Shown piece by piece: positions 26,213 to 33,874 of a stretch of 64,000 bases of DNA; within the stretch, counting starts at the first letter, position 1, and each line of letters starts with the position of its first letter. The notes below the pieces were generated by a model, which saw only the letters and a program-made list of their open reading frames with translations, was not told the origin of the DNA and did not search any database. The position numbers were made by a program, and so were the translations under genes. Source of the stretch: Sphingopyxis sp. YF1 (GTDB taxonomy: Bacteria; Pseudomonadota; Alphaproteobacteria; Sphingomonadales; Sphingomonadaceae); contig NZ_CP033204.1 in assembly GCF_022701295.1 (NCBI RefSeq), positions 3,562,501 through 3,626,500 on the forward strand, written 5' to 3'.

Positions 26213-27034
26213 ATGACGACCCCCGTGCCGATGCCCGCGCCGCACCGCATCATCTTTGCCAATGAAAAGGGCGGGACGGGCAAATCGACCTGCGCCGTGC
26301 ATTTCGCCGTGGCGCTGGCGAGCCAGGGCTGGCGGGTCGCGGGGCTCGATCTCGACCCGCGCCAGCGCACCTTTCACCGCTATCTCGAAAACCGCACCAA
26401 CACGATGAAACGGCGCGAGATAGCGTTGCCGATCCCGCGCTTCGAGGTGTTCGAAGGGTCGACGATCGAGGAACTCGACGCACAGGTCGCGCGGCTGAGC
26501 GCGGGCGCCGACTATTTCATCGCCGACACGCCCGGCCGCGACGACGTCTTCGCACGCCACATGGCGACCAGCGCCGACACGCTGGTCACCCCGATCAACG
26601 ACAGCTTCATCGACTTCGACCTGATCGGCCAGGTCGATCCCGAAAGCTTTCAGGTCACCCGCCCCAGCTTCTATTCGGAGCTGATCTGGGACACGCGCAA
26701 GGCGCGCGCCAAGAGCGACGGGCGGACGATCGACTGGATCATCCTGCGCAACCGCCTCCAGCACGTCGACGCGCACAATATGCGCCGCGTCGGCGAGGCG
26801 CTGAACCAGCTGTCACGCCGCGTCGGTTTCCGCGTCATTCCGGGGCTCGGCGAGCGCGTCATCTACCGCGAACTCTTCCCGGCCGGGCTCACCCTGCTCG
26901 ACAAGGCGCATCTCGGCGGCATGGGAATGGGCCATGTCGTCGCGCGGCAGGAATTGCGCGAAGCGATGGCGGGACTCAACCTGCCCGCGCGCGAACGGCT
27001 GCACCCCGACGGCGACCTGTTCGCCGCGGCCTGA
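26213..27034 (+). CDS. mipZ: Division-plane positioning ATPase MipZ
   Basis: A 273-residue ParA/MinD-like ATPase. The deviant Walker A is NEKGGTGKST, the switch region is ADTPGRDDVF, and the MipZ-specific stretches are LDLDPRQRTFHRYLENR, TPINDSFIDFDLIGQVDP, SELIWDTRKARAKS and ERVIYRELFPAGLTLLD. In Caulobacter MipZ binds ParB at the poles, forms a gradient and inhibits FtsZ away from midcell. The partner ParB and FtsZ genes are not in the window. ATG 26213 fits the N-terminus. Confidence 0.95.
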   Translation: MTTPVPMPAPHRIIFANEKGGTGKSTCAVHFAVALASQGWRVAGLDLDPRQRTFHRYLENRTNTMKRREIALPIPRFEVFEGSTIEELDAQVARLSAGADYFIADTPGRDDVFARHMATSADTLVTPINDSFIDFDLIGQVDPESFQVTRPSFYSELIWDTRKARAKSDGRTIDWIILRNRLQHVDAHNMRRVGEALNQLSRRVGFRVIPGLGERVIYRELFPAGLTLLDKAHLGGMGMGHVVARQELREAMAGLNLPARERLHPDGDLFAAA

Positions 27035-27073
27035 TCCTTCTCCCCTTTCCCGAAACCAAAGCGAGAGCCGAGC

Positions 27074-28468
27074 ATGACCCCGATCACGACGCATGCCTTC
27101 CACCCGACGATGCTGCGCGAATATGACATTCGCGGCGTCGTCGGCGACACGCTGTCGGCGACCGACGCCTACGCCATCGGGCGCAGCTTCGCGACGCTGA
27201 TCGCGCGCGCCGGCGGGCGCCGCATCGCGGTCGGCTACGACGGGCGCCTCTCGTCACCGAGGCTCGCCGACGCGCTGATCGAAGGGATCAACGCCGCGGG
27301 CGTCGACGCACTCAACGTCGGGCTCGGCCCGACCCCGATGCTCTATTACGCCGCGTCAACCGAAGAGGTCGACGGCGGCATACAGATAACCGGCAGCCAC
27401 AATCCCCCCGATTACAACGGCTTCAAGATGGTGTTTCAGGGACGCCCCTTCTACGGCGCCGACATCGCGGGCATCGGCGCCATGGCCGCGGCGGGTGACT
27501 GGGAAAGCGGCGAGGGATCGTCGGAGAACATCGACATCGTCGACGCCTATGTCGACCGGCTGGTCGAGGGTTTCGCCGGCGGCGCGTACCGCATCGGCTG
27601 GGACGCCGGCAACGGCGCCGCGGGCACGGTGATCGAAAAGCTCACCGCGCGGCTGCCCGGCGAGCATTTCCTTCTCTACACCGACATCGACGGCCATTTT
27701 CCGAACCACCATCCCGATCCGACCGAAGAGAAGAATCTGGCCGACCTGCGGGGGCTCGTCGCCGAGAGGAACCTCGATTTCGGCGTCGCTTTCGATGGAG
27801 ACGGCGACCGCATCGGCGCGATCGACGGTGAGGGCCGGGTGATCTGGGGCGACCAGCTGCTCCAGATCTACGCCGCCGCGGTGCTCGCCGACCGCCCGGG
27901 CGCGACGGTGATCGCCGACGTGAAGGCGAGCCAGGCGCTGTTCGACCGCGTCGCAGAACTCGGCGGGCAGCCCTTGATGTGGAAGACCGGGCACAGCCTG
28001 ATCAAGGCCAAGATGAAGGAAACCGGCTCTCCGCTCGCGGGCGAGATGAGCGGGCATATCTTCTTCGCCGACCGCTATTACGGCTATGACGACGCGCCCT
28101 ATGCCGCGGTGCGGCTGATCGAGGCGGCCACCAAGCTGGGAGCGAGCGTCACCGACCTGCGCGGTGCGATGGCGCCGATGGTCAACACCCCCGAGCTGCG
28201 TTTTCAGGTCGACGAGGTCCGGAAATTCGCCATTGTGGACGAAGTTCTCGCGCGCCTCTCCGAAGCCGGGGCCCGCGTCGACCGCACCGACGGCGCACGC
28301 GTGCTCACCGACGACGGCTGGTGGCTGCTTCGCGCGTCGAACACCCAGGACGTGCTCGTCGCCCGCGCCGAGGCGAAGGACGAGGCGGCGCTCGCGCGGC
28401 TGATGGCGGCGATCGACGAACAGCTCGCGCTGTCGGGGGTCGTGCGCGGCGAAACGGTCGGTCATTGA
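27074..28468 (+). CDS. pgmG: Phosphoglucomutase/phosphomannomutase PgmG
   Basis: A 464-residue alpha-D-phosphohexomutase that interconverts hexose 1- and 6-phosphates for sphingan, LPS or capsule sugars. Motifs: the active serine in [13 protein letters not shown], the metal loop FDGDGDRIG, the sugar-binding loop GEMSGHIFF, and the phosphate-binding loop RASNTQ. Length and sequence match the sphingomonad PgmG type. GAGAG precedes ATG 27074. It follows mipZ by 39 bp in the same direction. Product use is suggested by galE 2.5 kb downstream. Confidence 0.95.
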   Translation: MTPITTHAFHPTMLREYDIRGVVGDTLSATDAYAIGRSFATLIARAGGRRIAVGYDGRLSSPRLADALIEGINAAGVDALNVGLGPTPMLYYAASTEEVDGGIQITGSHNPPDYNGFKMVFQGRPFYGADIAGIGAMAAAGDWESGEGSSENIDIVDAYVDRLVEGFAGGAYRIGWDAGNGAAGTVIEKLTARLPGEHFLLYTDIDGHFPNHHPDPTEEKNLADLRGLVAERNLDFGVAFDGDGDRIGAIDGEGRVIWGDQLLQIYAAAVLADRPGATVIADVKASQALFDRVAELGGQPLMWKTGHSLIKAKMKETGSPLAGEMSGHIFFADRYYGYDDAPYAAVRLIEAATKLGASVTDLRGAMAPMVNTPELRFQVDEVRKFAIVDEVLARLSEAGARVDRTDGARVLTDDGWWLLRASNTQDVLVARAEAKDEAALARLMAAIDEQLALSGVVRGETVGH

Positions 28469-28566
28469 GTGCCGGCGCCGGCGTTGGGAATCCCCCCCGA
28501 TGGCGCGCAACCAGAGGGATCAGATCGCCGTCCGCCGCAATTCCACCCTGCAAAAATCTTGCCAGA

Positions 28567-28595
28567 TTGACGCTACCGCCGCTCCTCGGTTAATC
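28567..28595 (+). promoter_or_regulatory. Putative promoter of lptB
   Basis: TTGACG (28567-28572), exactly 17 bp, TTAATC (28590-28595). The lptB ATG at 28604 is only eight bases beyond the -10 element and has no Shine-Dalgarno sequence, so the mRNA would be leaderless or nearly so. The TTAATC stretch also resembles half of a CtrA box. Confidence 0.5.
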
Positions 28596-28603
28596 CACCG
28601 CGC

Positions 28604-29419
28604 ATGACCGACGAAACCAATCTGGCCACGCCCCCCGCCCCCGGCGACCACGGCGTCGCCGAGCATGTCTCGCACGTCCAGCAGGATGCGGCGGCGGGCA
28701 ACGGCCTCGCGGTCATCTCGATCGCCAAGAGCTACGACAAGCGCGTCGTGCTCTCCGACGTGTCGCTGTCGGTCGGCAAGGGCGAGGTCGTCGGGCTGCT
28801 CGGCCCCAACGGCGCGGGCAAGACGACCTGCTTCTATTCGATCATGGGGCTGGTGAAGCCCGACGCCGGGCGCATCATGCTCGACGGCGCCGACATCACC
28901 GCGCTGCCGATGTACCGCCGCGCAATCCTCGGCCTCGGCTACCTGCCCCAGGAAACCTCGATCTTTCGCGGCATGACGGTCGAACAGAATATCGGCGCGG
29001 TGCTCGAACTCGCCGAACCCGACCGGATCGCGCGCGAACGCCGGCTCGAGGAGCTGCTCGACGAATTCGGGCTGACCCGGCTGCGCAGCGCCGCGGCGAT
29101 GGCGCTGTCGGGCGGCGAACGGCGCCGCGCCGAAATCGCGCGCGCGCTCGCCGCCAACCCGTCGATCATCCTGCTCGACGAACCCTTTGCGGGCATCGAC
29201 CCGCTGTCGATCAGCGACATCCGCGACCTCGTCGCCGACCTCAAGACGCGCGGCATCGGGGTGCTGATCACCGACCATAATGTCCGCGAGACGCTCGACC
29301 TCGTCGATCGCGCCTGCATCATCTACGACGGCAAGGTGCTGCTCGCGGGATCGCCCGCCGAGCTCGTCGCCGACCCCGAGGTGCGGCGCCTCTATCTCGG
29401 CGAGGGTTTCTCCCTGTGA
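28604..29419 (+). CDS. lptB: LPS export ABC transporter ATPase LptB
   Basis: A 271-residue ABC ATPase that powers lipopolysaccharide extraction by LptFGC. Walker A is GPNGAGKTT, the Q-loop is LPQETSIFRGMTVEQN, the signature is LSGGERRRAEIARAL, Walker B is IILLDEPFAGIDP, and the H-loop is ITDHNVRETL. About 36 residues precede the usual family start (GLAVISIAKSY), a longer N-terminus than E. coli. It is followed by rpoN after 15 bp, the widespread lptB-rpoN pair. The usual lptC and lptA are not directly upstream; pgmG is. Confidence 0.95.
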   Translation: MTDETNLATPPAPGDHGVAEHVSHVQQDAAAGNGLAVISIAKSYDKRVVLSDVSLSVGKGEVVGLLGPNGAGKTTCFYSIMGLVKPDAGRIMLDGADITALPMYRRAILGLGYLPQETSIFRGMTVEQNIGAVLELAEPDRIARERRLEELLDEFGLTRLRSAAAMALSGGERRRAEIARALAANPSIILLDEPFAGIDPLSISDIRDLVADLKTRGIGVLITDHNVRETLDLVDRACIIYDGKVLLAGSPAELVADPEVRRLYLGEGFSL

Positions 29420-29434
29420 TGCGGTGACACGCTG

Positions 29435-30892
29435 ATGGCGTTGGGTCCGCGCCTCGATCTCCGCCAGTCGCAATCGCTGGTGATGACGCCGCAGCTCCAG
29501 CAGGCGATCAAGCTGCTCGCGCTGTCGAACCTCGAGCTCGACGCCTATCTGGCCGAAGCGCTCGAGGGCAATCCGCTGCTCGACACCGCGCCGCCCGACG
29601 GCGACACCGGCCCCGACGACACCCCCGGCGACGCGCCCGCGATCGAGGCCGGGTCGCTCGACGCCGATCAAGCGCTAGCGGCCGACAGCGGCACGCGCGA
29701 CGACCTCGACGTCGACTTCACCGAGGAACGCTTCCACCACGACAGCGCGAGCGACAGCGTCGGCCTGTCGGGCGGCGATAGCGACGGCATCGATTTCGAC
29801 AGTTTCGCGGACCATGAAGGCACGCTCCACGACCATCTGCTCGCGCAGGTCGGCGAACGCTTCGACGGGATCGAGGCGATGGTCGCGGCACAGCTCGTCG
29901 CGCTGATCGACGAGGCGGGCTATCTGCGCGCCGACCTCGCCGACCTCGCGCAGCGGCTCGGGGTGCCGCTCGCGCTGGTCGAAGCGGTGCTCGCCGGCGT
30001 GCAGGGCTTCGACCCCTCGGGGGTCGGCGGGCGCGACCTTGCCGAATGCATCGCGATCCAGGCGCGCGAGGCCGACCGCTACGACCCTGCGATGGCGACG
30101 ATGATCGCGCACCTCGATCTCGTCGCCAAGGGCGCCTTTCCGCAGCTCAAACGCATCTGCGGCGTCGACGACGAGGATCTCGCCGACATGATCCGCGAGC
30201 TGCGCGGCTACGACCCCAAGCCCGGGCTGCGCTTCGGCGGCGGCGCCGCGCAGGCGGTCGTTCCCGATCTCTACATCCGGCGGACCGCCGAAGGCTGGGC
30301 GGTCGAGATCAACGGCGGAACCCTGCCGCGCCTGCTCGTCAATCGCCGCTATTACGCCGAACTGACGCAGGGCGCGGCCGCAAAGAGCAAGGCGTGGCTC
30401 TCCGAACAGCTCGCGGGCGCCAACTGGCTCGTGCGCGCGCTCGACCAGCGCCAGCGCACGATCGTCAAGGTCGCAAGCGCGATCGTCAAGCAGCAGGAGG
30501 GCTTCTTCCTCCACGGCGTGTCGCACATGCGCCCGCTGACGCTGCGCCAGGTCGCCGAGGACATCGGCATGCACGAATCGACCGTCAGCCGCGTGACCAG
30601 CAACAAATATCTGAGCTGCGCGCGCGGGCTGTTCGAACTCAAATATTTCTTTTCGTCGGGTATCTCGGCAACCGAAGGCGACGGCGCGGTGTCGGCCGAG
30701 GCGGTCAAGAGCCGGATCAAGGCGATGATCGAGGCCGAGGACGCCAAGGCGATCCTGTCCGACGAGACGATCGCCCAGAAATTGTCCGCCGAAGGCCACG
30801 ACATCGCGCGCCGCACCGTGGTCAAATATCGCGAGGCGATGGGGTATGGCTCGTCGGTGCAGCGGCGCCGGCAGAAGGCGCTCGCGGGATGA
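29435..30892 (+). CDS. rpoN: RNA polymerase sigma-54 factor
   Basis: A 485-residue sigma-54. Region I has LRQSQSLVMTPQLQQAIKLL. Region II is acidic and variable (residues about 50-125, rich in Asp/Gly). The core-binding and DNA-binding domains follow, with the helix-turn-helix at MHESTVSRVTSNKYL and the RpoN box ARRTVVKYREAMGYGSS near the C-terminus. It directs transcription from -24/-12 promoters with enhancer-binding activators. It is co-oriented with lptB and likely co-transcribed. No hpf or ptsN gene follows; galE does, after a gap with a CtrA-like box. Confidence 0.97.
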   Translation: MALGPRLDLRQSQSLVMTPQLQQAIKLLALSNLELDAYLAEALEGNPLLDTAPPDGDTGPDDTPGDAPAIEAGSLDADQALAADSGTRDDLDVDFTEERFHHDSASDSVGLSGGDSDGIDFDSFADHEGTLHDHLLAQVGERFDGIEAMVAAQLVALIDEAGYLRADLADLAQRLGVPLALVEAVLAGVQGFDPSGVGGRDLAECIAIQAREADRYDPAMATMIAHLDLVAKGAFPQLKRICGVDDEDLADMIRELRGYDPKPGLRFGGGAAQAVVPDLYIRRTAEGWAVEINGGTLPRLLVNRRYYAELTQGAAAKSKAWLSEQLAGANWLVRALDQRQRTIVKVASAIVKQQEGFFLHGVSHMRPLTLRQVAEDIGMHESTVSRVTSNKYLSCARGLFELKYFFSSGISATEGDGAVSAEAVKSRIKAMIEAEDAKAILSDETIAQKLSAEGHDIARRTVVKYREAMGYGSSVQRRRQKALAG

Positions 30893-30927
30893 ACATCCGC
30901 CGAGCCCGGGGGCGGACCGGACCCCCG

Positions 30928-30942
30928 CTAACCGATTGCTAA
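30928..30942 (+). promoter_or_regulatory. CtrA-like repeat upstream of galE
   Basis: CTAAC occurs twice with an 11-bp period (CTAA at 30928, N7, CTAA at 30939). This is the spacing of a CtrA box (TTAA-N7-TTAA), with one mismatch per half. It is 44 bp upstream of the galE GTG. A purely chance direct repeat is possible. Confidence 0.3.
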
Positions 30943-30985
30943 CCACGCCGCGCCTAGTTTTTCCGCGCAAAGGAGCCGCGCCCCC

Positions 30986-32008
30986 GTGACCGAAACCTCC
31001 CCGCCCCATCCCTTCACCATCCTCGTCACCGGCGGCGCCGGCTATATCGGCAGCCATGCGGTGCTCGCGCTGCTCGATGCCGGCTGGCGGGTGGCCGTGC
31101 TCGACAATCTCGTCACGGGCTTTCGCTGGGCGGTGCCCGCCGGCGCGGCCTTCTACGAGGGCGATATCGCCGACGCCGCGCTCGTCGCGCGCATCGTCGC
31201 CGAACAGGGGGTGGGCGCGATCATGCATTTCGCGGGGTCGGTCGTGGTGCCCGAATCGGTCGCCGACCCGCTCAAATATTATGACAACAACAGCGCGCGC
31301 AGCCGGTCGCTGATCGCCAGCGCCGTCGCATCGGGAGTGCGCCACTTCATCTTCTCCTCAACAGCCGCCACCTATGGCATTCCCGACAGCGTGCCGGTGC
31401 GCGAGGACGCGCCGCAGCGGCCAATCAACCCCTATGGCATGTCGAAGCTGATGACCGAGGCGATGCTGGCCGACGTCGCAGCGGCGCACGATTTCAACTA
31501 TTGCGCGCTGCGCTATTTCAACGTCGCGGGCGCCGACCCCGCGGCGCGCAGCGGCCAGTCGACCGCGGGCGCCACGCATCTGATCAAGGTTGCGGTCGAG
31601 GCCGCGCTGGGCCAGCGCAGCCATGTCGACGTCTTCGGCACCGACTTCGACACCCCCGACGGCACCGGGGTGCGCGACTATATCCATGTCAGCGACCTTG
31701 CCGCGGCGCATCTGCTCGCGCTCGACGCGCTGATCGCCGACCCGGCCACCAGCCACAGGCTCAACTGCGGCTATGCCCGCGGCTTTTCGGTGCTCGAAGT
31801 GCTCGACGCGGTCGACAAGGCGACGAATCGCCCGATCGAGCGGCGCATGGGGCCCCGCCGCGCGGGCGACCCCGACGCGCTCGTCGCCGACAATGGCGCG
31901 ATTCGCGCCGCCTTCGGCTGGCAGCCGCGCTATGCCGACCTCGACACGATCGTCGCCCACGCGCTGGCGTGGGAACGCGCGCTGGTCGAACGGCGCGGCG
32001 CGGCCTGA
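30986..32008 (+). CDS. galE: UDP-glucose 4-epimerase
   Basis: A 340-residue short-chain dehydrogenase-type epimerase that interconverts UDP-glucose and UDP-galactose. It has the NAD+ motif VTGGAGYIGSHAV, the catalytic serine region FIFSSTAATYG, the Y-x3-K dyad in YGMSKLM and the substrate loop NVAGADP. The GTG start at 30986 has AAGGAG at 30970, a slightly long spacing of ten. It likely feeds polysaccharide or LPS synthesis together with pgmG. Confidence 0.95.
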   Translation: MTETSPPHPFTILVTGGAGYIGSHAVLALLDAGWRVAVLDNLVTGFRWAVPAGAAFYEGDIADAALVARIVAEQGVGAIMHFAGSVVVPESVADPLKYYDNNSARSRSLIASAVASGVRHFIFSSTAATYGIPDSVPVREDAPQRPINPYGMSKLMTEAMLADVAAAHDFNYCALRYFNVAGADPAARSGQSTAGATHLIKVAVEAALGQRSHVDVFGTDFDTPDGTGVRDYIHVSDLAAAHLLALDALIADPATSHRLNCGYARGFSVLEVLDAVDKATNRPIERRMGPRRAGDPDALVADNGAIRAAFGWQPRYADLDTIVAHALAWERALVERRGAA

Positions 32009-32054
32009 TAGGTCCCCCGCCGCGTACGCGGCGATGTTTTGCCCCCAACCCCCG

Positions 32055-32083
32055 TTGACTTTCGGGCTGCTTCGCCATAGTTG
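32055..32083 (+). promoter_or_regulatory. Putative promoter of rpmJ
   Basis: TTGACT (32055-32060), 17 bp, TAGTTG (32078-32083), about 41 bp before the rpmJ ATG. It is in a non-coding gap, and no other promoter-like pair is better placed. Confidence 0.5.
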
Positions 32084-32124
32084 CGCCGCTTCGCGTGCAA
32101 CGCCAAGTTTATCGGACAAGAACC

Positions 32125-32250
32125 ATGAAGATTCGCAACAGCCTGAAGTCGCTGAAGGACCGCCACCGGGACAACCGCGTGATCCGCCGTCGCGGCCGGA
32201 CCTATGTGATCAACAAGACCAACCGCCGTTTCAAGGCGCGCCAGGGCTGA
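32125..32250 (+). CDS. rpmJ: 50S ribosomal protein L36
   Basis: A 41-residue protein: [20 protein letters not shown] then [20 protein letters not shown] and a final G. This is the alphaproteobacterial L36 pattern. All zinc-ligand cysteines of the zinc-bearing (C+) form are absent, so it is the C- form. It is a monocistronic gene with its own promoter (32055-32083) and a good terminator (32261-32288). Confidence 0.97.
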   Translation: MKIRNSLKSLKDRHRDNRVIRRRGRTYVINKTNRRFKARQG

Positions 32251-32260
32251 TGCCCTTGCG

Positions 32261-32288
32261 CGGGGCGTTTCCGCCCCGTTTGCTTTTG
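32261..32288 (+). terminator. Rho-independent terminator of rpmJ
   Basis: Stem CGGGGCG (32261-32267), four-base loop TTTC, CGCCCCG (32272-32278), followed by TTTGCTTTT. It sits ten bases after the rpmJ stop. Confidence 0.8.
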
Positions 32289-32347
32289 CTGAACAGCGTA
32301 ACGCCGTCGGACCCTTCCGGCGGCGCTTTCGCGTACCCGGAGGCGAA

Positions 32348-32962
32348 ATGATCGACCGCTGCGTGATCTTCGATGTCGGGCGTGTCCTCTTCGACTGGGA
32401 CCTGCGCTTCCTGTTCGCAAAGCTGATCGCCGACGAAGGCGAGCTCGAATGGTTCGTCACCCATGTCGTGACGCCGCAGTGGCATTTCCAGCACGACGCC
32501 GGCCGCCCGCTCGCCGAGATGCTTCCCGAACTGAAAGCCGAATTCCCCGATCATGGCGCGCTGATCGACGCCTATGCGACGCGCTTCAACGAGACGATCC
32601 CGGGTCCCGTGCCGGGCAGCCTCGAACTCGTCGAACGACTCGACGCCGCGGGCGTGCCGCTCTTCGCGATCACCAATTTCGGCCATGACTTCTGGGAAGC
32701 CTTCCGCCCGACCCAGCCGGTGTTCGACCGCTTCCGGGGCATCATCGTCTCGGGTACCGAGAAGCTGATGAAGCCCGACCCCGCGATCTACACCCTCGCG
32801 ATCGAGCGATTCGGCATCGACCCCGCGGGCGCGCTGTTCATCGACGATGTTGCGAAGAACATCGCGGGCAGCGAATCGGTCGGGATTGCCGGGCATGTGT
32901 TCAAGGACGCAGCCACGCTGGAGCGCGAGCTGGGAGCACGCGGATATCTGCCCTTCCGGTGA
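32348..32962 (+). CDS. HAD-superfamily hydrolase, subfamily IA
   Basis: A 204-residue HAD protein close to YihX/haloacid-dehalogenase-like phosphatases. Motif I is CVIFDVGRVLFDWD, where the second aspartate of DxD is not in its usual position (D-V-G). Motif II is AITNFG, the motif III lysine is in EKLMKPDPAIY, and motif IV is ALFIDDVAKN. The YihX group has this D-x-G-x-V pattern and is active on alpha-glucose 1-phosphate. Its stop overlaps the GTG start of the following gene. Confidence 0.85.
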   Translation: MIDRCVIFDVGRVLFDWDLRFLFAKLIADEGELEWFVTHVVTPQWHFQHDAGRPLAEMLPELKAEFPDHGALIDAYATRFNETIPGPVPGSLELVERLDAAGVPLFAITNFGHDFWEAFRPTQPVFDRFRGIIVSGTEKLMKPDPAIYTLAIERFGIDPAGALFIDDVAKNIAGSESVGIAGHVFKDAATLERELGARGYLPFR

Positions 32963-33300
32963 GTCGGGCGGACCGCCTTGCACGCCTCGATGGGCGCCGC
33001 GAAGAGCTGGAAGCCGAGTACCGGCTCGTGCTGATCGAAGCGCTACGCAAGGTCGCGGCAGGATCATGGGGCCTGTTCGGGCACAATCAGGACCGCTGGA
33101 CCCGTGAGAAATGGGCGCCCGTCGTGACCGACCTGTGCGACCGCGGTCAGGAAATCGATCGGATGCGGGATCAGCTCGGCCTCCAGCCGTTCGCCCTGCA
33201 CGAAGCGTTCGAGGCGTCGCGCGGGCCGGTTCCATCGAACGCCCCCGGCGAGCCGAAACAAGCGAAGGCCTGGCGCGAGCAGCTCGGAGAGGACATTTAG
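32959..33300 (+). CDS. Hypothetical protein coupled to the HAD gene
   Basis: A 113-residue soluble, charged, mostly helical protein beginning with GTG 32959, overlapping the HAD stop by four bases (GTGA). Segments such as RLARLDGRREELEAEYR and RDQLGLQPFALHEAFEASRG suggest paired helices. I do not recognise a family. Its overlap with the HAD gene suggests shared expression. It is followed by an intergenic palindromic repeat. Confidence 0.6.
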   Translation: MSRADRLARLDGRREELEAEYRLVLIEALRKVAAGSWGLFGHNQDRWTREKWAPVVTDLCDRGQEIDRMRDQLGLQPFALHEAFEASRGPVPSNAPGEPKQAKAWREQLGEDI

Positions 33301-33343
33301 AGCATCGTGCGTTAAATTCGCGTCATCTCTAAACCCGTTTGTG

Positions 33344-33412
33344 CTGAGCTTGTCGAAGCACCGTTCTTCTTCTTCACCGTTGAAAGAAAGAACGGCCCTT
33401 CGACAAGCTCAG
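33344..33412. repeat. Imperfect palindromic repeat, TGAGCTTGTCGAAG type
   Basis: Arms at 33344-33368 and 33388-33412 match at 23 of 25 positions, with a 19-base loop. The arm core (GAGCTTGTCGAAG / CTTCGACAAGCTC) is the dispersed REP-like palindrome frequent in sphingomonads. A close relative lies at 41751-41818. It sits between a hypothetical gene and the broken SUKH gene. Confidence 0.8.
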
Positions 33413-33454
33413 GGCAAGCGGAAGCGGGGGCAGCGCGTATTCGCAAAGGGCAGT

Positions 33455-33863
33455 CTACAATGTCCCCAATCCGACCATTTCCAGGAATTTGTCAAAACTG
33501 GATGCGACAAATACTGCGCTCTTGAGTCCTGCCACCATATCGACCGTAACAACAGGCGACGGCAGATTTTGGCGTAGATCGATTGCGAGATACTCGCCCC
33601 CCGCCATTGCCGCCGAAGACAAACAGGACGTCCGCCTCTGATCGCTCAAAACTGCCGCCGCTCCGCAGCCTTTCTATCGCCTCTTCGGCTGAATCGAGGC
33701 AAAAATAGAGCGGCGAAACTGGCAGTGACCCTTCGCCGCCATCACTGAAGGACAGAAGCGTGAAGTAGCTGGCCGGGATCCCAACCGGGGCAGCCTTACG
33801 CAGCTCATCAAGCGTTCCGGGCAGCGCGCCCGGAACTCCGTACCATTCGCGTCCTTCAAACAT
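33455..33863 (-). pseudogene. SMI1/KNR4 (SUKH) family protein, frameshifted
   Basis: Two frames together give a complete SUKH-type protein of about 134 residues. The first part (from ATG 33863) has GVPGALPGTLDELRKAAP and DVLFVFGGNGGG. The second part, in the next frame, continues EYLAIDLRQNLPSP and SAVFVASSFDKFLEMV to a stop at 33455. The break is in a run of six C on the plus strand (33597-33602); one fewer base restores the frame. SUKH proteins are often immunity proteins of contact-dependent or polymorphic toxins, but no toxin gene is next to it. Base composition is clearly less GC-rich than the neighbours, suggesting transfer. It begins 11 bp after the peptidase stop, with which it may be co-transcribed. 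Confidence 0.75.
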
Positions 33864-33874
33864 CGCTGTTCGCC

